Shown here piece after piece: positions 5,813 to 13,769 of a stretch of DNA of 64,000 bases. The stretch covers positions 2,691,501 through 2,755,500 of the forward strand of contig NZ_CP053557.1 in the NCBI RefSeq assembly GCF_014524545.1, written 5' to 3'. The position numbers were made by a program, and so were the translations under genes. Under the pieces are notes generated by a model, which made no database searches, was not told where the DNA came from, and was given only the letters and a program-made list of their open reading frames with translations. This DNA is from Exiguobacterium sp. Helios (lineage in GTDB: Bacteria; Bacillota; Bacilli; Exiguobacteriales; Exiguobacteriaceae). Each line of letters starts with the position of its first letter. Positions within the stretch are counted from its first letter, which is position 1.

Positions 5813-8638
5813 ATGACTTTTTTCGACGCGATGCAACGGCTGAGTCGTTCATCTACATCCCCTCTGCTGATTGGCGGGTTAGAACTGTCACGACCAGAAC
5901 GTGTGGAACCTTTTTTCCAGCAAAGTACAGATGCTGTCTTTTTCTTTAATCATCTTGGTGAAATCATCTATTTCAACGAACAACTTCCACGGATGCTCGG
6001 TTATTCGAAGGAAACTTTATATAATCATTTCGCCGTCTTCAATCCACCGGAACAGCATCCGTCCGTCACGGCATTTTTCGAGCGGGCCCTGGCCGGTGAG
6101 ACGGTCCACTATACGGCACAAGGTCTGCATGCCGATCAACACCGGCTGACGCTCAAAATCACGAATATGCCGATTGAACAGGATGGGCATGTCGTCGGGG
6201 TGTACGGGATCGCACGTGACATCACACGCGAAAAACAGTTGGAGGATGATGTCGTCCACATCCGGTCGCAACTGGAACTGACGGAACAGATTCCGGAACT
6301 GGTCGTCTTTCATTACGATCCAGTGAACCGGACGATTGAGTATTCACCCTCTTTGATCAAATATTTGGGAATCGAGTCCAGTCCGGTGAATCCCTTTTCG
6401 AATGAACAGTTACATCAACGGATCCATCCGCGTGATTTTGATCCGCTCCGTTTTCAGATGATTCGCCTGCTTGATGGAGAAATCGATACGTTCGAACAGG
6501 AAGTGTCCGTCCTGAATGCTGACTACGAATACCAACTGTTACGTCTGAAGGCATTACGACGCGACGGTCCGACCGGATTGATTTCTCTGATTCTCTATGA
6601 TTTGTCAGAAGTCAGTGAAGCGCGCCGTGAACTGGCACTCGAACGGGAACAGACGCGTGAAATCTATGAAGCACTCGAAGCCGCCATCTCGCAAATCGAT
6701 TTATCAACCGGACGCCTGTTGTTTCATTCCAAAGGGTTTTTCCAGATTTTCGAAGAGTTGCCGCACGATTTGATCCTCAGTCAGGACTGGCTGTTCGAGC
6801 GACTTGACCCGCGTGACGTACCGGCAATGAAACGCTTCATCTTACAGTTGCAGTCTGGTAAAGCAAGTTCGATCCAGTACCGTCTGTCGTTCCCGGATGG
6901 GCGTATGAAATGGATTGAAGACCAACAAATCCCGATCTTCCAGCTGGACGGTTCGATTGCCTATACGAACAGCATCATGCACGACATTACACTCCAAAAA
7001 GAGTACGAGGAACGCTTGCAACAGCTGGCGATGTATGACTCGGTCACCGGTCTGCCGAACCGCCTGTCGTTGACGGAGACGATCCGTGACTGGATGCAGG
7101 CGAACACGGCATTTTCGATTCTGTCGATTTCGTTTAACCGGATTTCGGATATCAACAATGCGTTTGGTCATGCTTCCGGTGACCAGTGGATTCAGGCGAC
7201 AAGTGCACTCCTCAACACCTCAAAACCGGAGGGCGTCTTTTTCGGGCACCTCGGAGGCGATGAATATGCGATACTCGTTCCGTCGAGCCTCAAGGACGAT
7301 ATCACGTCCTATGCGGAAACGTTGTTATCTTTATCCGTCGAACCGATTTTGATTGATCCTTATGCCTTGTTCACCCGTGTCTCGATCGGCATCAGCCGTT
7401 TTCCGGACGACAGCAACGATCCGGTCGAATTGATGAAACATTCGTATACGGCGCTCCGGCGGTCACGACGTGAAAATCAGAGTACCGTCCATCATTATGC
7501 GTCCAATCTCGATATCGATTATTACCGCCGTTACCGGCTCGAACAGGATTTACACTATGCGATTGAACGGAAGCAACTGTTTCTTGAGTACCAACCGAAA
7601 GTCGACAGCTGGACGGGGAAAATCATCGGTCTCGAAGCGTTAATCCGCTGGCAACACCCGGAATGGGGACGGATTCCGCCCAATGATTTCATCCCGCTCG
7701 CCGAGGAAAGTGCCCTGCATATCGCAATCGGCGACTGGGTCGTCGAGACAGCGTGCCAGGCGATGCTTGACTGGTCCAGTGCCGGTGCCGATCTTGTCCC
7801 GGTATCCGTCAACGTCTCGCCGAAACGGTTTTTGATTCCCGGGTTCGAACACCAGATTGAACAGATACTGGCTACGTATCAATTGCCGGCCGAGCTGTTG
7901 GAACTGGAAATCACCGAAGCGGCATTGATCATGGATGATCCGAATATCAGCCGGACGCTGGAACATGTCAGCCGGCTCGGTGTCCGGATTGCGCTCGATG
8001 ATTTCGGAAAAGGATATTCATCAATGGTCTACCTGCAACGTTATCCGATTGATGTCGTCAAGATCGATCGCCAGTTTGCGGTACATATCGCCGAGGATAA
8101 GAAAGCACAAGCTATCGTTAAAAGTATTCTCTACATGGCGAAGGAGTTTAATCTTGCCGTCATCGCGGAAGGCATTGAAACGATTCAACAGTTGGAGATG
8201 TTCCGGGCTCTTGAATGTCCGAACATCCAAGGGTATTTATTCAGCCGACCGGTGTCCGCGGCCGTCATGGAAAGTTTTCTGATCCGGGAAGTCTTGTATC
8301 CGATCGAAGCCTGTTCGCTTGCCTCGGATAACGTACCGAGCTTTACGGTCCAAGGCAAAATCAAGATGCTGCAACATCAAAATCAGACATTCGACTTTAG
8401 TTTTTCCGAGATTCAAGCCCACCGGACGAGTACACGTCATCTCTACTTTACGACCGATACTCCCTTACCTCTGCAAACCGCGACGTTTGAAGTCCGGTTG
8501 TCGGAAGGTCTTCAGCTGGTCTCCTGCACCCTGACTGTCACTGCTTTTGAGGACGGACAATATGTCGGACGCTATACGACGACGCAAGAAGCGGAACTGG
8601 TCTTACGGTTTTTCCAGACATTACGCTACAACGAGTGA
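5813..8638 (+). CDS. PAS-PAS-PAS-GGDEF-EAL c-di-GMP signalling protein
   Basis: A 941-residue cytosolic protein with no membrane segments. Three PAS-like regions come first (about 28-155, 155-275, 285-400; the first and third end in the typical DIT-x-x-K linker). A GGDEF domain follows (about 405-565; active-site variant GGDEY, preceded by FGHASGDQ, no RxxD inhibitory site seen), then an EAL domain (about 575-815; GLEALIRWQHP, EITEAAL, LDDFGKGYSS, VVKIDRQF, IAEGIET) and a roughly 130-residue tail with a PilZ-like pattern (YFTTDTPLPLQTATFEV) but no clear RxxxR. Both c-di-GMP synthesis and hydrolysis are possible; DDFGKG replaces the usual DDFGTG. The ATG at 5813 is chosen because GGAG lies 8 nt upstream; an in-frame TTG at 5807 is too close. 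Confidence 0.88.
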   Translation: MTFFDAMQRLSRSSTSPLLIGGLELSRPERVEPFFQQSTDAVFFFNHLGEIIYFNEQLPRMLGYSKETLYNHFAVFNPPEQHPSVTAFFERALAGETVHYTAQGLHADQHRLTLKITNMPIEQDGHVVGVYGIARDITREKQLEDDVVHIRSQLELTEQIPELVVFHYDPVNRTIEYSPSLIKYLGIESSPVNPFSNEQLHQRIHPRDFDPLRFQMIRLLDGEIDTFEQEVSVLNADYEYQLLRLKALRRDGPTGLISLILYDLSEVSEARRELALEREQTREIYEALEAAISQIDLSTGRLLFHSKGFFQIFEELPHDLILSQDWLFERLDPRDVPAMKRFILQLQSGKASSIQYRLSFPDGRMKWIEDQQIPIFQLDGSIAYTNSIMHDITLQKEYEERLQQLAMYDSVTGLPNRLSLTETIRDWMQANTAFSILSISFNRISDINNAFGHASGDQWIQATSALLNTSKPEGVFFGHLGGDEYAILVPSSLKDDITSYAETLLSLSVEPILIDPYALFTRVSIGISRFPDDSNDPVELMKHSYTALRRSRRENQSTVHHYASNLDIDYYRRYRLEQDLHYAIERKQLFLEYQPKVDSWTGKIIGLEALIRWQHPEWGRIPPNDFIPLAEESALHIAIGDWVVETACQAMLDWSSAGADLVPVSVNVSPKRFLIPGFEHQIEQILATYQLPAELLELEITEAALIMDDPNISRTLEHVSRLGVRIALDDFGKGYSSMVYLQRYPIDVVKIDRQFAVHIAEDKKAQAIVKSILYMAKEFNLAVIAEGIETIQQLEMFRALECPNIQGYLFSRPVSAAVMESFLIREVLYPIEACSLASDNVPSFTVQGKIKMLQHQNQTFDFSFSEIQAHRTSTRHLYFTTDTPLPLQTATFEVRLSEGLQLVSCTLTVTAFEDGQYVGRYTTTQEAELVLRFFQTLRYNE

Positions 8639-8643
8639 AATAA

Positions 8644-8680
8644 GCACTAAGGTCGTTCTCGCGTGCCTTAGTGCTTTTTT
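8644..8680 (+). terminator. Intrinsic terminator of the PAS-GGDEF-EAL gene
   Basis: GCACTAAGG (8644-8652) pairs perfectly with CCTTAGTGC (8666-8674), followed by TTTTTT. Confidence 0.9.
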
Positions 8681-8719
8681 GTTATAGTAATGAAAAGTGT
8701 ATGCAAAAGGAGGGGTTCG

Positions 8720-9601
8720 ATGCCCGCTGCTGAACAGGCCAAACGACACCGCCGTTCAACGAAATGGCAACTGGTCCGTCGTTTGTTGTTGCTCACGATC
8801 GGTGCCGTGATTTTCGCCATCGGACTCAAAGGATTCCTTGTCCCAAACAGTATCATCGATGGTGGGATTGTCGGCATTTCCATCATCGGATCGAAGTTGA
8901 CCGATTCGACACTCGCGTTGTGGTTATTCTTTCTCAACATCCCGTTCATCTTCTTCGGTTATAAACAAATCGGGAAGACGTTTGCCTTATCGACGCTCTA
9001 CGCCATTTCCGTCATGGCGATTGCGACAAAGTTACTGGAAGACATCGGTCCGATGACACGGGTCGATCTCCTCGCAACCGTCTTCGGTGGGTTGATTCTC
9101 GGAATCGGTGTCGGGATTGTCATCCGGGCGAGTGGTTCACTCGACGGGACCGAAATTTTAGCGGTCTCGTTCAGTCGCTCGACACCATTTTCCGTCGGTG
9201 AAATCGTCATGTTCTTCAACGTCTTTATTTTAGGCGCTGCCGGTTTCGTCTTCGGTTGGGACCGGGCCATGTATTCCTTGATTACTTACTTCATCGCCTT
9301 CAAGACGATTGATGTCGTCATCGACGGGCTCGATCAGTCGAAGAGTGTCTGGATTATTTCTGAAAACCATGAAGAAATCGGTCTTGCCATCATGGACCGG
9401 CTTGGTCGGACGATGACGTACCTGAACGGGGAAGGTGCTTTTTCCGGCGACGACAAAAAAATCATTTTTTGTGTCATCAGTCGGTTGGAGGAAACAAAGC
9501 TGAAGGAAATCGTCCGCGATTTTGACGAAGAAGCCTTTATCGCGATCGGCAACATCCATGATGTCCATGGCGGTCGTTTCAAGAAAAAAGATATTCATTA
9601 A
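8720..9601 (+). CDS. YitT-family (UPF0750) integral membrane protein
   Basis: A 293-residue protein with a basic N-terminus (KRHRRSTKWQLVRR), about five or six membrane helices (about 20-195) and a soluble C-terminal DUF2179 domain (about 205-290, containing WIISENHEEIG, TYLNGEGAFSG and a final IHDVHGGRF). This is the layout of the YitT/YqfU/YvjA/YpjC family, common in Bacillales and of unresolved transport function. The conserved segment GSLDGTEILA lies in the membrane part. The ATG at 8720 is chosen because AAGGAGGGG sits 5 nt upstream; an in-frame ATG at 8690 lacks a ribosome-binding site. It is followed 30 nt later by an alpha/beta hydrolase gene, so the two may form an operon. Confidence 0.85.
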   Translation: MPAAEQAKRHRRSTKWQLVRRLLLLTIGAVIFAIGLKGFLVPNSIIDGGIVGISIIGSKLTDSTLALWLFFLNIPFIFFGYKQIGKTFALSTLYAISVMAIATKLLEDIGPMTRVDLLATVFGGLILGIGVGIVIRASGSLDGTEILAVSFSRSTPFSVGEIVMFFNVFILGAAGFVFGWDRAMYSLITYFIAFKTIDVVIDGLDQSKSVWIISENHEEIGLAIMDRLGRTMTYLNGEGAFSGDDKKIIFCVISRLEETKLKEIVRDFDEEAFIAIGNIHDVHGGRFKKKDIH

Positions 9602-9631
9602 CGTATCCTACTGCAGAGAGGAAGAATCGCC

Positions 9632-10534
9632 GTGTCGTTTTTGAAAAAACATCGCAAGAAATTGATTGCCGGACTGATTGTCCTCATCGTCTTAGTGTTG
9701 ATTGCCATCGTCGGCATTTCTGCTTATGTCGGTTCTTCCTTAACGGAGCCGCCCCGGGAACCGTTGACGACTAATCCGAAAAAGGCGGAGGATCTGGCGT
9801 ACGAAAATATCTCGTTCCGCTCTTACAAAGACCGGACCCGTCTGTCCGGCTGGTGGATTCCGAGTGAAGACGCCAAGTTGACGATCGTCTTTGCCCACGG
9901 GTACGGAAAAAACCGGGAACAAAACGATGTCCCAGTGTTGCCGCTGTTCAAAAAGTTCCATCAAGCCGGTTATAACGTCCTGACGTTTGATTTCCGCGGC
10001 TCCGGTCAATCGGAAGGCAAACGCGTCACGGTCGGAGCGAAGGAACAGGATGATTTATTGACCGCCGTCCGCTATGCGAAGTCCCGGGCATCAGAACCCG
10101 TCGTCCTCTACGGAATCTCGATGGGCGCCGCAACGTCTCTCGTCACGGCACCGAAAGCCGAAGTCGCGGGTGTCATCGCGGACAGTCCGTTCAGTGATCT
10201 CAAGAACTATCTTGCTACGAATCTGCCGGTCTGGAGCGGTCTGCCGAACTTCCCGTTCACGCCGGTCATCCTCCAGGTGACACCGCCTTTAACGGGACTG
10301 AACCCGGAACGCGTCCAACCGCTCGAAGCCATCCGCCGGATTGATTATCCGATTTTGATGATTCACGGGAAGGACGATGATGCGATTCCGGTCACGGAAA
10401 GTATGCGGCTGCAAAAAGCGGCTCCACGGTCTGAATTGTATGTGACGGAAAACGGCGGGCACGTCCAGTCGTACAAACATGACCGGCAAGCCTATGAAGA
10501 AAAAATTTTATCGTATCTCGAAGATATCCGCTAA
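9632..10534 (+). CDS. Membrane-anchored alpha/beta hydrolase
   Basis: A 300-residue protein. It has a short basic N-terminus, one membrane anchor (about 10-33, LIVLIVLVLIAIVGISAYVG), then an alpha/beta-hydrolase fold. The oxyanion region is FAHGYGKNR and the nucleophile elbow is LYGISMGAATS (Ser near residue 163). The acid is in HGKDDDAIP and the catalytic His in NGGHVQS. The architecture matches the Bacillus YqkD-type hydrolases, usually annotated as esterase or serine aminopeptidase-like, with no known substrate. Because of the anchor the catalytic domain probably faces outward. The GTG start has GAGAGGAAG upstream. It ends at a strong bidirectional terminator. Confidence 0.85.
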   Translation: MSFLKKHRKKLIAGLIVLIVLVLIAIVGISAYVGSSLTEPPREPLTTNPKKAEDLAYENISFRSYKDRTRLSGWWIPSEDAKLTIVFAHGYGKNREQNDVPVLPLFKKFHQAGYNVLTFDFRGSGQSEGKRVTVGAKEQDDLLTAVRYAKSRASEPVVLYGISMGAATSLVTAPKAEVAGVIADSPFSDLKNYLATNLPVWSGLPNFPFTPVILQVTPPLTGLNPERVQPLEAIRRIDYPILMIHGKDDDAIPVTESMRLQKAAPRSELYVTENGGHVQSYKHDRQAYEEKILSYLEDIR

Positions 10535-10539
10535 AAAAT

Positions 10540-10573
10540 GGAGACATTGTTCCGAGGAACAATGTCTCCTTTC
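10540..10573. terminator. Bidirectional terminator between convergent genes
   Basis: A perfect 14-bp stem GGAGACATTGTTCC / GGAACAATGTCTCC with a 2-nt GA spacer is flanked by A6 on the left and TTTCG on the right. It serves the hydrolase (plus) and the synthase gene (minus). Confidence 0.85.
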
Positions 10574-10582
10574 GTCTATCCA

Positions 10583-11407
10583 TTATCGTTTTAGAACGGC
10601 ACTCCCGACAATCTTCAGGACTTCCGGCCGGCTGAGTTTTTCTTTTCCCCGCGCGAGCGCATCCAGTGTTCCGTGGGCGAGTGCAAGCGGAATCTTGCAG
10701 AACTCATAGATCGTCGTCTCTCTTGGAATCGAGGCGAGATATGCATCGGCTTCCGCCAGATTCTCCCGGGCATACTCGAACATCGTCTCCGTCGTCCAAC
10801 CCGGTGGGAAATAGCCGACACCGCGTTCGGCGTCCTCCTGTTGATTGCGCAGGATGTTGACGGCCTGCAGTCCCCGTCCGAATCCGATCGCCTGCTGCTT
10901 GTCCGTCACGATACCGGCTTTCCAGTACCAGATGTCGGATAACATGACACCGACCAGTCCCGCAACGTAATACGTGTACTCGTCAAGATCTGCTGCCGTT
11001 TTGACCGTCCAGTCCCGTTCTGCCCAAGTGGCCATGCCTTCTGCCATCTCGGCTGTCGATTCCAGGACTTTCGTTCGAATACCCGCCGGACAATACGCAA
11101 TCCACTCTGACAGGCGCAGTGTCACTTCCGGCAATTGATTCGCGTAAGGGGCAATCATCGTCCGGTATGTCTGCTCGTCGAATGTTCCCCGCATCATTAA
11201 CGCCGTTTCGCGCAATAATGTCGTCTTGACCCCGGTCGGCAATTCTTCGTGGTCTTCGATTTCATCGATGGCCCGCATACATAAGTAAGCCGCTCCGACG
11301 GCTTCCTGTAGTTCCTGTGACAGACGGCTGATCGGTATATAAAAGGTCCGGCTCGTCGCTTTTAATACACGATTCGCATCTTTCTTCAGCTGCTTCGTCT
11401 CATTCAT
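10583..11407 (-). CDS. Squalene/phytoene synthase family protein
   Basis: A 274-residue trans-isoprenyl diphosphate synthase (head-to-head). It carries the first Asp-rich motif in AIDEIEDHEE (about 46-55) and a second, altered one in NILRNQQEDAERG (about 189-201), where the usual NDxxxD reads NQQED. Other family marks are SRTFY near the N-terminus and YTYYVAGLVGVML mid-protein. Enzymes of this family join two farnesyl or geranylgeranyl diphosphates to dehydrosqualene, squalene or phytoene. In an orange-pigmented Exiguobacterium-like host the C30 carotenoid route (CrtM-like) is the likely role. No desaturase or other carotenoid gene is nearby. It is expected to be cytosolic and membrane-associated. 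The start is supported by GGGAG 8 nt upstream. Confidence 0.85.
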   Translation of the reverse strand: MNETKQLKKDANRVLKATSRTFYIPISRLSQELQEAVGAAYLCMRAIDEIEDHEELPTGVKTTLLRETALMMRGTFDEQTYRTMIAPYANQLPEVTLRLSEWIAYCPAGIRTKVLESTAEMAEGMATWAERDWTVKTAADLDEYTYYVAGLVGVMLSDIWYWKAGIVTDKQQAIGFGRGLQAVNILRNQQEDAERGVGYFPPGWTTETMFEYARENLAEADAYLASIPRETTIYEFCKIPLALAHGTLDALARGKEKLSRPEVLKIVGSAVLKR

Positions 11408-11496
11408 CCATTACACTCCCTCTTTAGTCAAAAAGGTTTCTTTTCTCTACATTACTATACACGATTCAAAAGAATTGAGCATTTTTTTGTTGAACG

Positions 11497-11533
11497 AAAA
11501 AACAGGACCGACATTGAAGTCCGTCCCGTCCTG
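11497..11533 (-). terminator. Terminator of the fliW-csrA end of the flagellar operon
   Basis: On the minus strand an imperfect stem closed by CAGGAC / GTCCTG, with an inner GGAC/GTC, is followed by TTTTTT. It directly follows the csrA stop codon. Confidence 0.75.
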
Positions 11534-11534
11534 G

Positions 11535-11762
11535 TCATGTATCTGTTCGTTGTTTTAATAATTGGCTCATCAGACCGGTACTTTGCGAAGCTTCCGCATT
11601 TTCATCCTGAATCGCCAGATAGATTTCTTTGCGGTGGATATCGATTTGCCGGGGCGCATTGATACCGAGTTTGACTTGATCCCCTTCGATCGCGAGAATC
11701 GTCAACTCAATATCATCCCCGATTTGAATCGCTTCTCCCGTTTTTCGTTTTAAGACGAGCAT
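11535..11762 (-). CDS. csrA: Carbon storage regulator / translational repressor CsrA
   Basis: A 75-residue RNA-binding protein beginning [20 protein letters not shown], the invariant CsrA start, with the RNA-contact region near [13 protein letters not shown]. The roughly 20-residue C-terminal tail is typical of Gram-positive CsrA. In Bacillus CsrA blocks translation of flagellin (hag) mRNA and FliW sequesters CsrA until flagellin is exported. Here csrA overlaps fliW by one base (TGATG), so translation is coupled. Unlike in Bacillus subtilis, hag does not follow; a terminator and a carotenoid-type gene do. The target mRNA must therefore lie elsewhere. Confidence 0.97.
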   Translation of the reverse strand: MLVLKRKTGEAIQIGDDIELTILAIEGDQVKLGINAPRQIDIHRKEIYLAIQDENAEASQSTGLMSQLLKQRTDT

Positions 11763-12202
11763 CAGCGGCCACCTACTTCGGTCAAACTGCCGATCATCCG
11801 ACGATTCGCGTACGTTTCATCGAGAATGATTTGTTTCGCTTGACGACGTTTCGTCTCCATGACGAATGGTGCCCGTAAGTTCGTCGTCGATTCCTGGAAC
11901 GGTTCACGTAACGTGACCGTCGTATAGACGGCGACTTGTGCCGTTTCCTGAATCCCAAGTTGCTCCTTCGCCGATTCCGGTAATTCAAACACGTAATCCG
12001 GATCAATCCAAAATGGATTCGTCACGACAAACGCACACTCCGGCTGGTCAATCGATTGGAATGACCAAAAAGGAATCCCTTCGCCGAACGGTAAGAGGAT
12101 AAAGCGTCGTGCTTCCGGAAAACCCGGTACTTCCGAAGCGAAAGTAATGATTTCACTTTCGTCCACTTGAACCGGACCAAAAAAATCAGTAATGATTTGC
12201 AT
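11762..12202 (-). CDS. fliW: Flagellar assembly factor FliW
   Basis: A 146-residue protein starting [18 protein letters not shown] with the FliW core [13 protein letters not shown] and [18 protein letters not shown]. FliW binds flagellin and, when flagellin is exported, antagonises CsrA, forming the partner-switch for filament production. The ATG at 12202 is chosen because GAAGGA lies 7 nt upstream; an in-frame ATG six codons earlier is not positioned for that site. It starts 4 nt after the preceding yviE-like gene and overlaps csrA by one base. Confidence 0.96.
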   Translation of the reverse strand: MQIITDFFGPVQVDESEIITFASEVPGFPEARRFILLPFGEGIPFWSFQSIDQPECAFVVTNPFWIDPDYVFELPESAKEQLGIQETAQVAVYTTVTLREPFQESTTNLRAPFVMETKRRQAKQIILDETYANRRMIGSLTEVGGR

Positions 12203-12206
12203 ATGA

Positions 12207-12785
12207 TTATCCTTCCCCATCGAACATGCCGCCGACCGGCCACATATCCAGTTGATTTTGTTCCCGCAGATAAATTTCGACCGTACCTTCCGTCACATTC
12301 AACTCCGGTCGATTGATCTGAACCTCGATTCGCGGTCGTTCTGCCGTGTAATTGAGTTGCACTTCCGCCGGTGTATAATTGATTTTGACGCGTTCGAGAC
12401 TGCGTGGCGAAAAGCCGAGTGTCGTCACTTCAGCAGGCGGTGTGTCCCGCGATTTTGCGACGCGGGATACCGCATTTCCCCCTTGCTCGATTCGCATCAA
12501 TTGATCGCCTTCAGACGCTGCCCGGCCAACTGCCTGTTGCCCCATCTGACGACCATATTCTGCATAACGCTGGACTGACTCAAAAGCCGGAAGTCGTCCC
12601 GTTTCAATCATCGCTTGGGTCGAATCAATTTCGAGTCGTGCTGCGACGGTTTCGATCGACAGATTCCCTTTTGGTTGTTCAATCGATAATGTCGCCGGCG
12701 CCTGATGTTGCTCAAGTGTCGCACGGGTGGTATTGATTCCAATCTTCGCTGACGTTTGACGCATCTCAAGATGTGGCAGATTCAC
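12207..12785 (-). CDS. yviE: YviE-like flagellar-region protein (DUF6470)
   Basis: A 192-residue protein located exactly where yviE sits in Bacillus, between flgL and fliW. It is built of repeating short amphipathic segments (LPHLEMRQTSAKIGINTTRA, LSIEQPKGNLSIETV, VQLNYTAERPRIEVQI), a beta-rich pattern typical of DUF6470. The function is not known. Synteny with flagellar genes suggests an accessory role in late flagellar assembly, but no motif shows it. It has no membrane segment and no signal peptide. The start at 12785 is 18 nt after flgL. Confidence 0.8.
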   Translation of the reverse strand: MNLPHLEMRQTSAKIGINTTRATLEQHQAPATLSIEQPKGNLSIETVAARLEIDSTQAMIETGRLPAFESVQRYAEYGRQMGQQAVGRAASEGDQLMRIEQGGNAVSRVAKSRDTPPAEVTTLGFSPRSLERVKINYTPAEVQLNYTAERPRIEVQINRPELNVTEGTVEIYLREQNQLDMWPVGGMFDGEG

Positions 12786-12802
12786 CGTCCGTCATCTCCT
12801 TC

Positions 12803-13762
12803 TTAACGTAAGAAATCAAGCAAGGTTGGCTGAATGATCCGCGCCCCCGCGCTGAGTGCCGCACGATGTAACGTTTCATACGACTTCAGTTCCATGATGA
12901 CTTTTTCGGCTTCGATGTCTTCGTTATCCGACATGACCGATTTTGCGATAATTTCTTGATCTTCCAGACGAGATGCGTTCAGTTCAAGTCGGTTGACCCG
13001 CGCCCCAAGGTCAGCACGCGTTTCGACCGTCTGATTGAGCATACTATCAAGATCTTTTAACATCCCTGATAATTCGGCTCCATTATTTGAACTATCGACG
13101 GCACCTGCGTCTGAAACCCCACCAAGAGCATCGTATAATTTTTTGAGCGTCGTGAACGTCTCCGGACTAAATACATTTGTCGGTGAAACGTTGACTTGTA
13201 CTTCAATTCCGGAAGAGATTTCATAACGGATGACTTCTTCTTCTTTTAGAGTTGGATCACCGTCTGTAAACACGGTATTAACCGCCTTACCTGGTGTCGT
13301 TAAATATTCTTTCAGACCTTCCATCGAAATGAAGGGTTGATCCGTCTTTGTTCCATTAAAAATGGCTTTTTCATTATATTTCGTGTTCGCCAGTGTCCCG
13401 ATATGTTCAATCAACTGACCCACTTCGCTCTGAATTGCTTTCCGTTGCGTAGCATCATACGTATCCGTCGCAGCTTGTGTCGTCAATTCGCGGACCCGAC
13501 TCATGGCGGATGTCACTTCGTTGAGTGCCGAGTCCGTCAAGTCCATCCAACCTGTCGCTTCATTGACATTTTTTTTGAACTGTTCGACTTCACGCACTTC
13601 TGTCCGGTAACGAATTCCTTGCATTGCGACGACCGGATCTTCAGATGGTCGCTGAATCTTTTTTCCACTGATCAATTGTTCCTGCATCGCACTCAGTTTT
13701 TGATAACTGGCAGAGAGATGTCCGATATTTGTTTTCGTCAGCATCGTTTGTGTTACGCGCAT
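12803..13762 (-). CDS. flgL: Flagellar hook-associated protein 3 (hook-filament junction)
   Basis: A 319-residue flagellin-family protein. The N-terminus MRVTQTMLTKTNIGHLSASYQKLSAMQ, the conserved SGKKIQRPSEDPVVAM and the helical C-terminus (YETLHRAALSAGARII...) form the terminal coiled coils; the variable domain lies between about 145 and 235. It forms the junction layer between FlgK and the filament and is exported by the flagellar type III apparatus. It follows flgK by 7 nt. The length is typical of Bacillales FlgL. Confidence 0.95.
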   Translation of the reverse strand: MRVTQTMLTKTNIGHLSASYQKLSAMQEQLISGKKIQRPSEDPVVAMQGIRYRTEVREVEQFKKNVNEATGWMDLTDSALNEVTSAMSRVRELTTQAATDTYDATQRKAIQSEVGQLIEHIGTLANTKYNEKAIFNGTKTDQPFISMEGLKEYLTTPGKAVNTVFTDGDPTLKEEEVIRYEISSGIEVQVNVSPTNVFSPETFTTLKKLYDALGGVSDAGAVDSSNNGAELSGMLKDLDSMLNQTVETRADLGARVNRLELNASRLEDQEIIAKSVMSDNEDIEAEKVIMELKSYETLHRAALSAGARIIQPTLLDFLR

Positions 13763-13769
13763 TTAGTCA

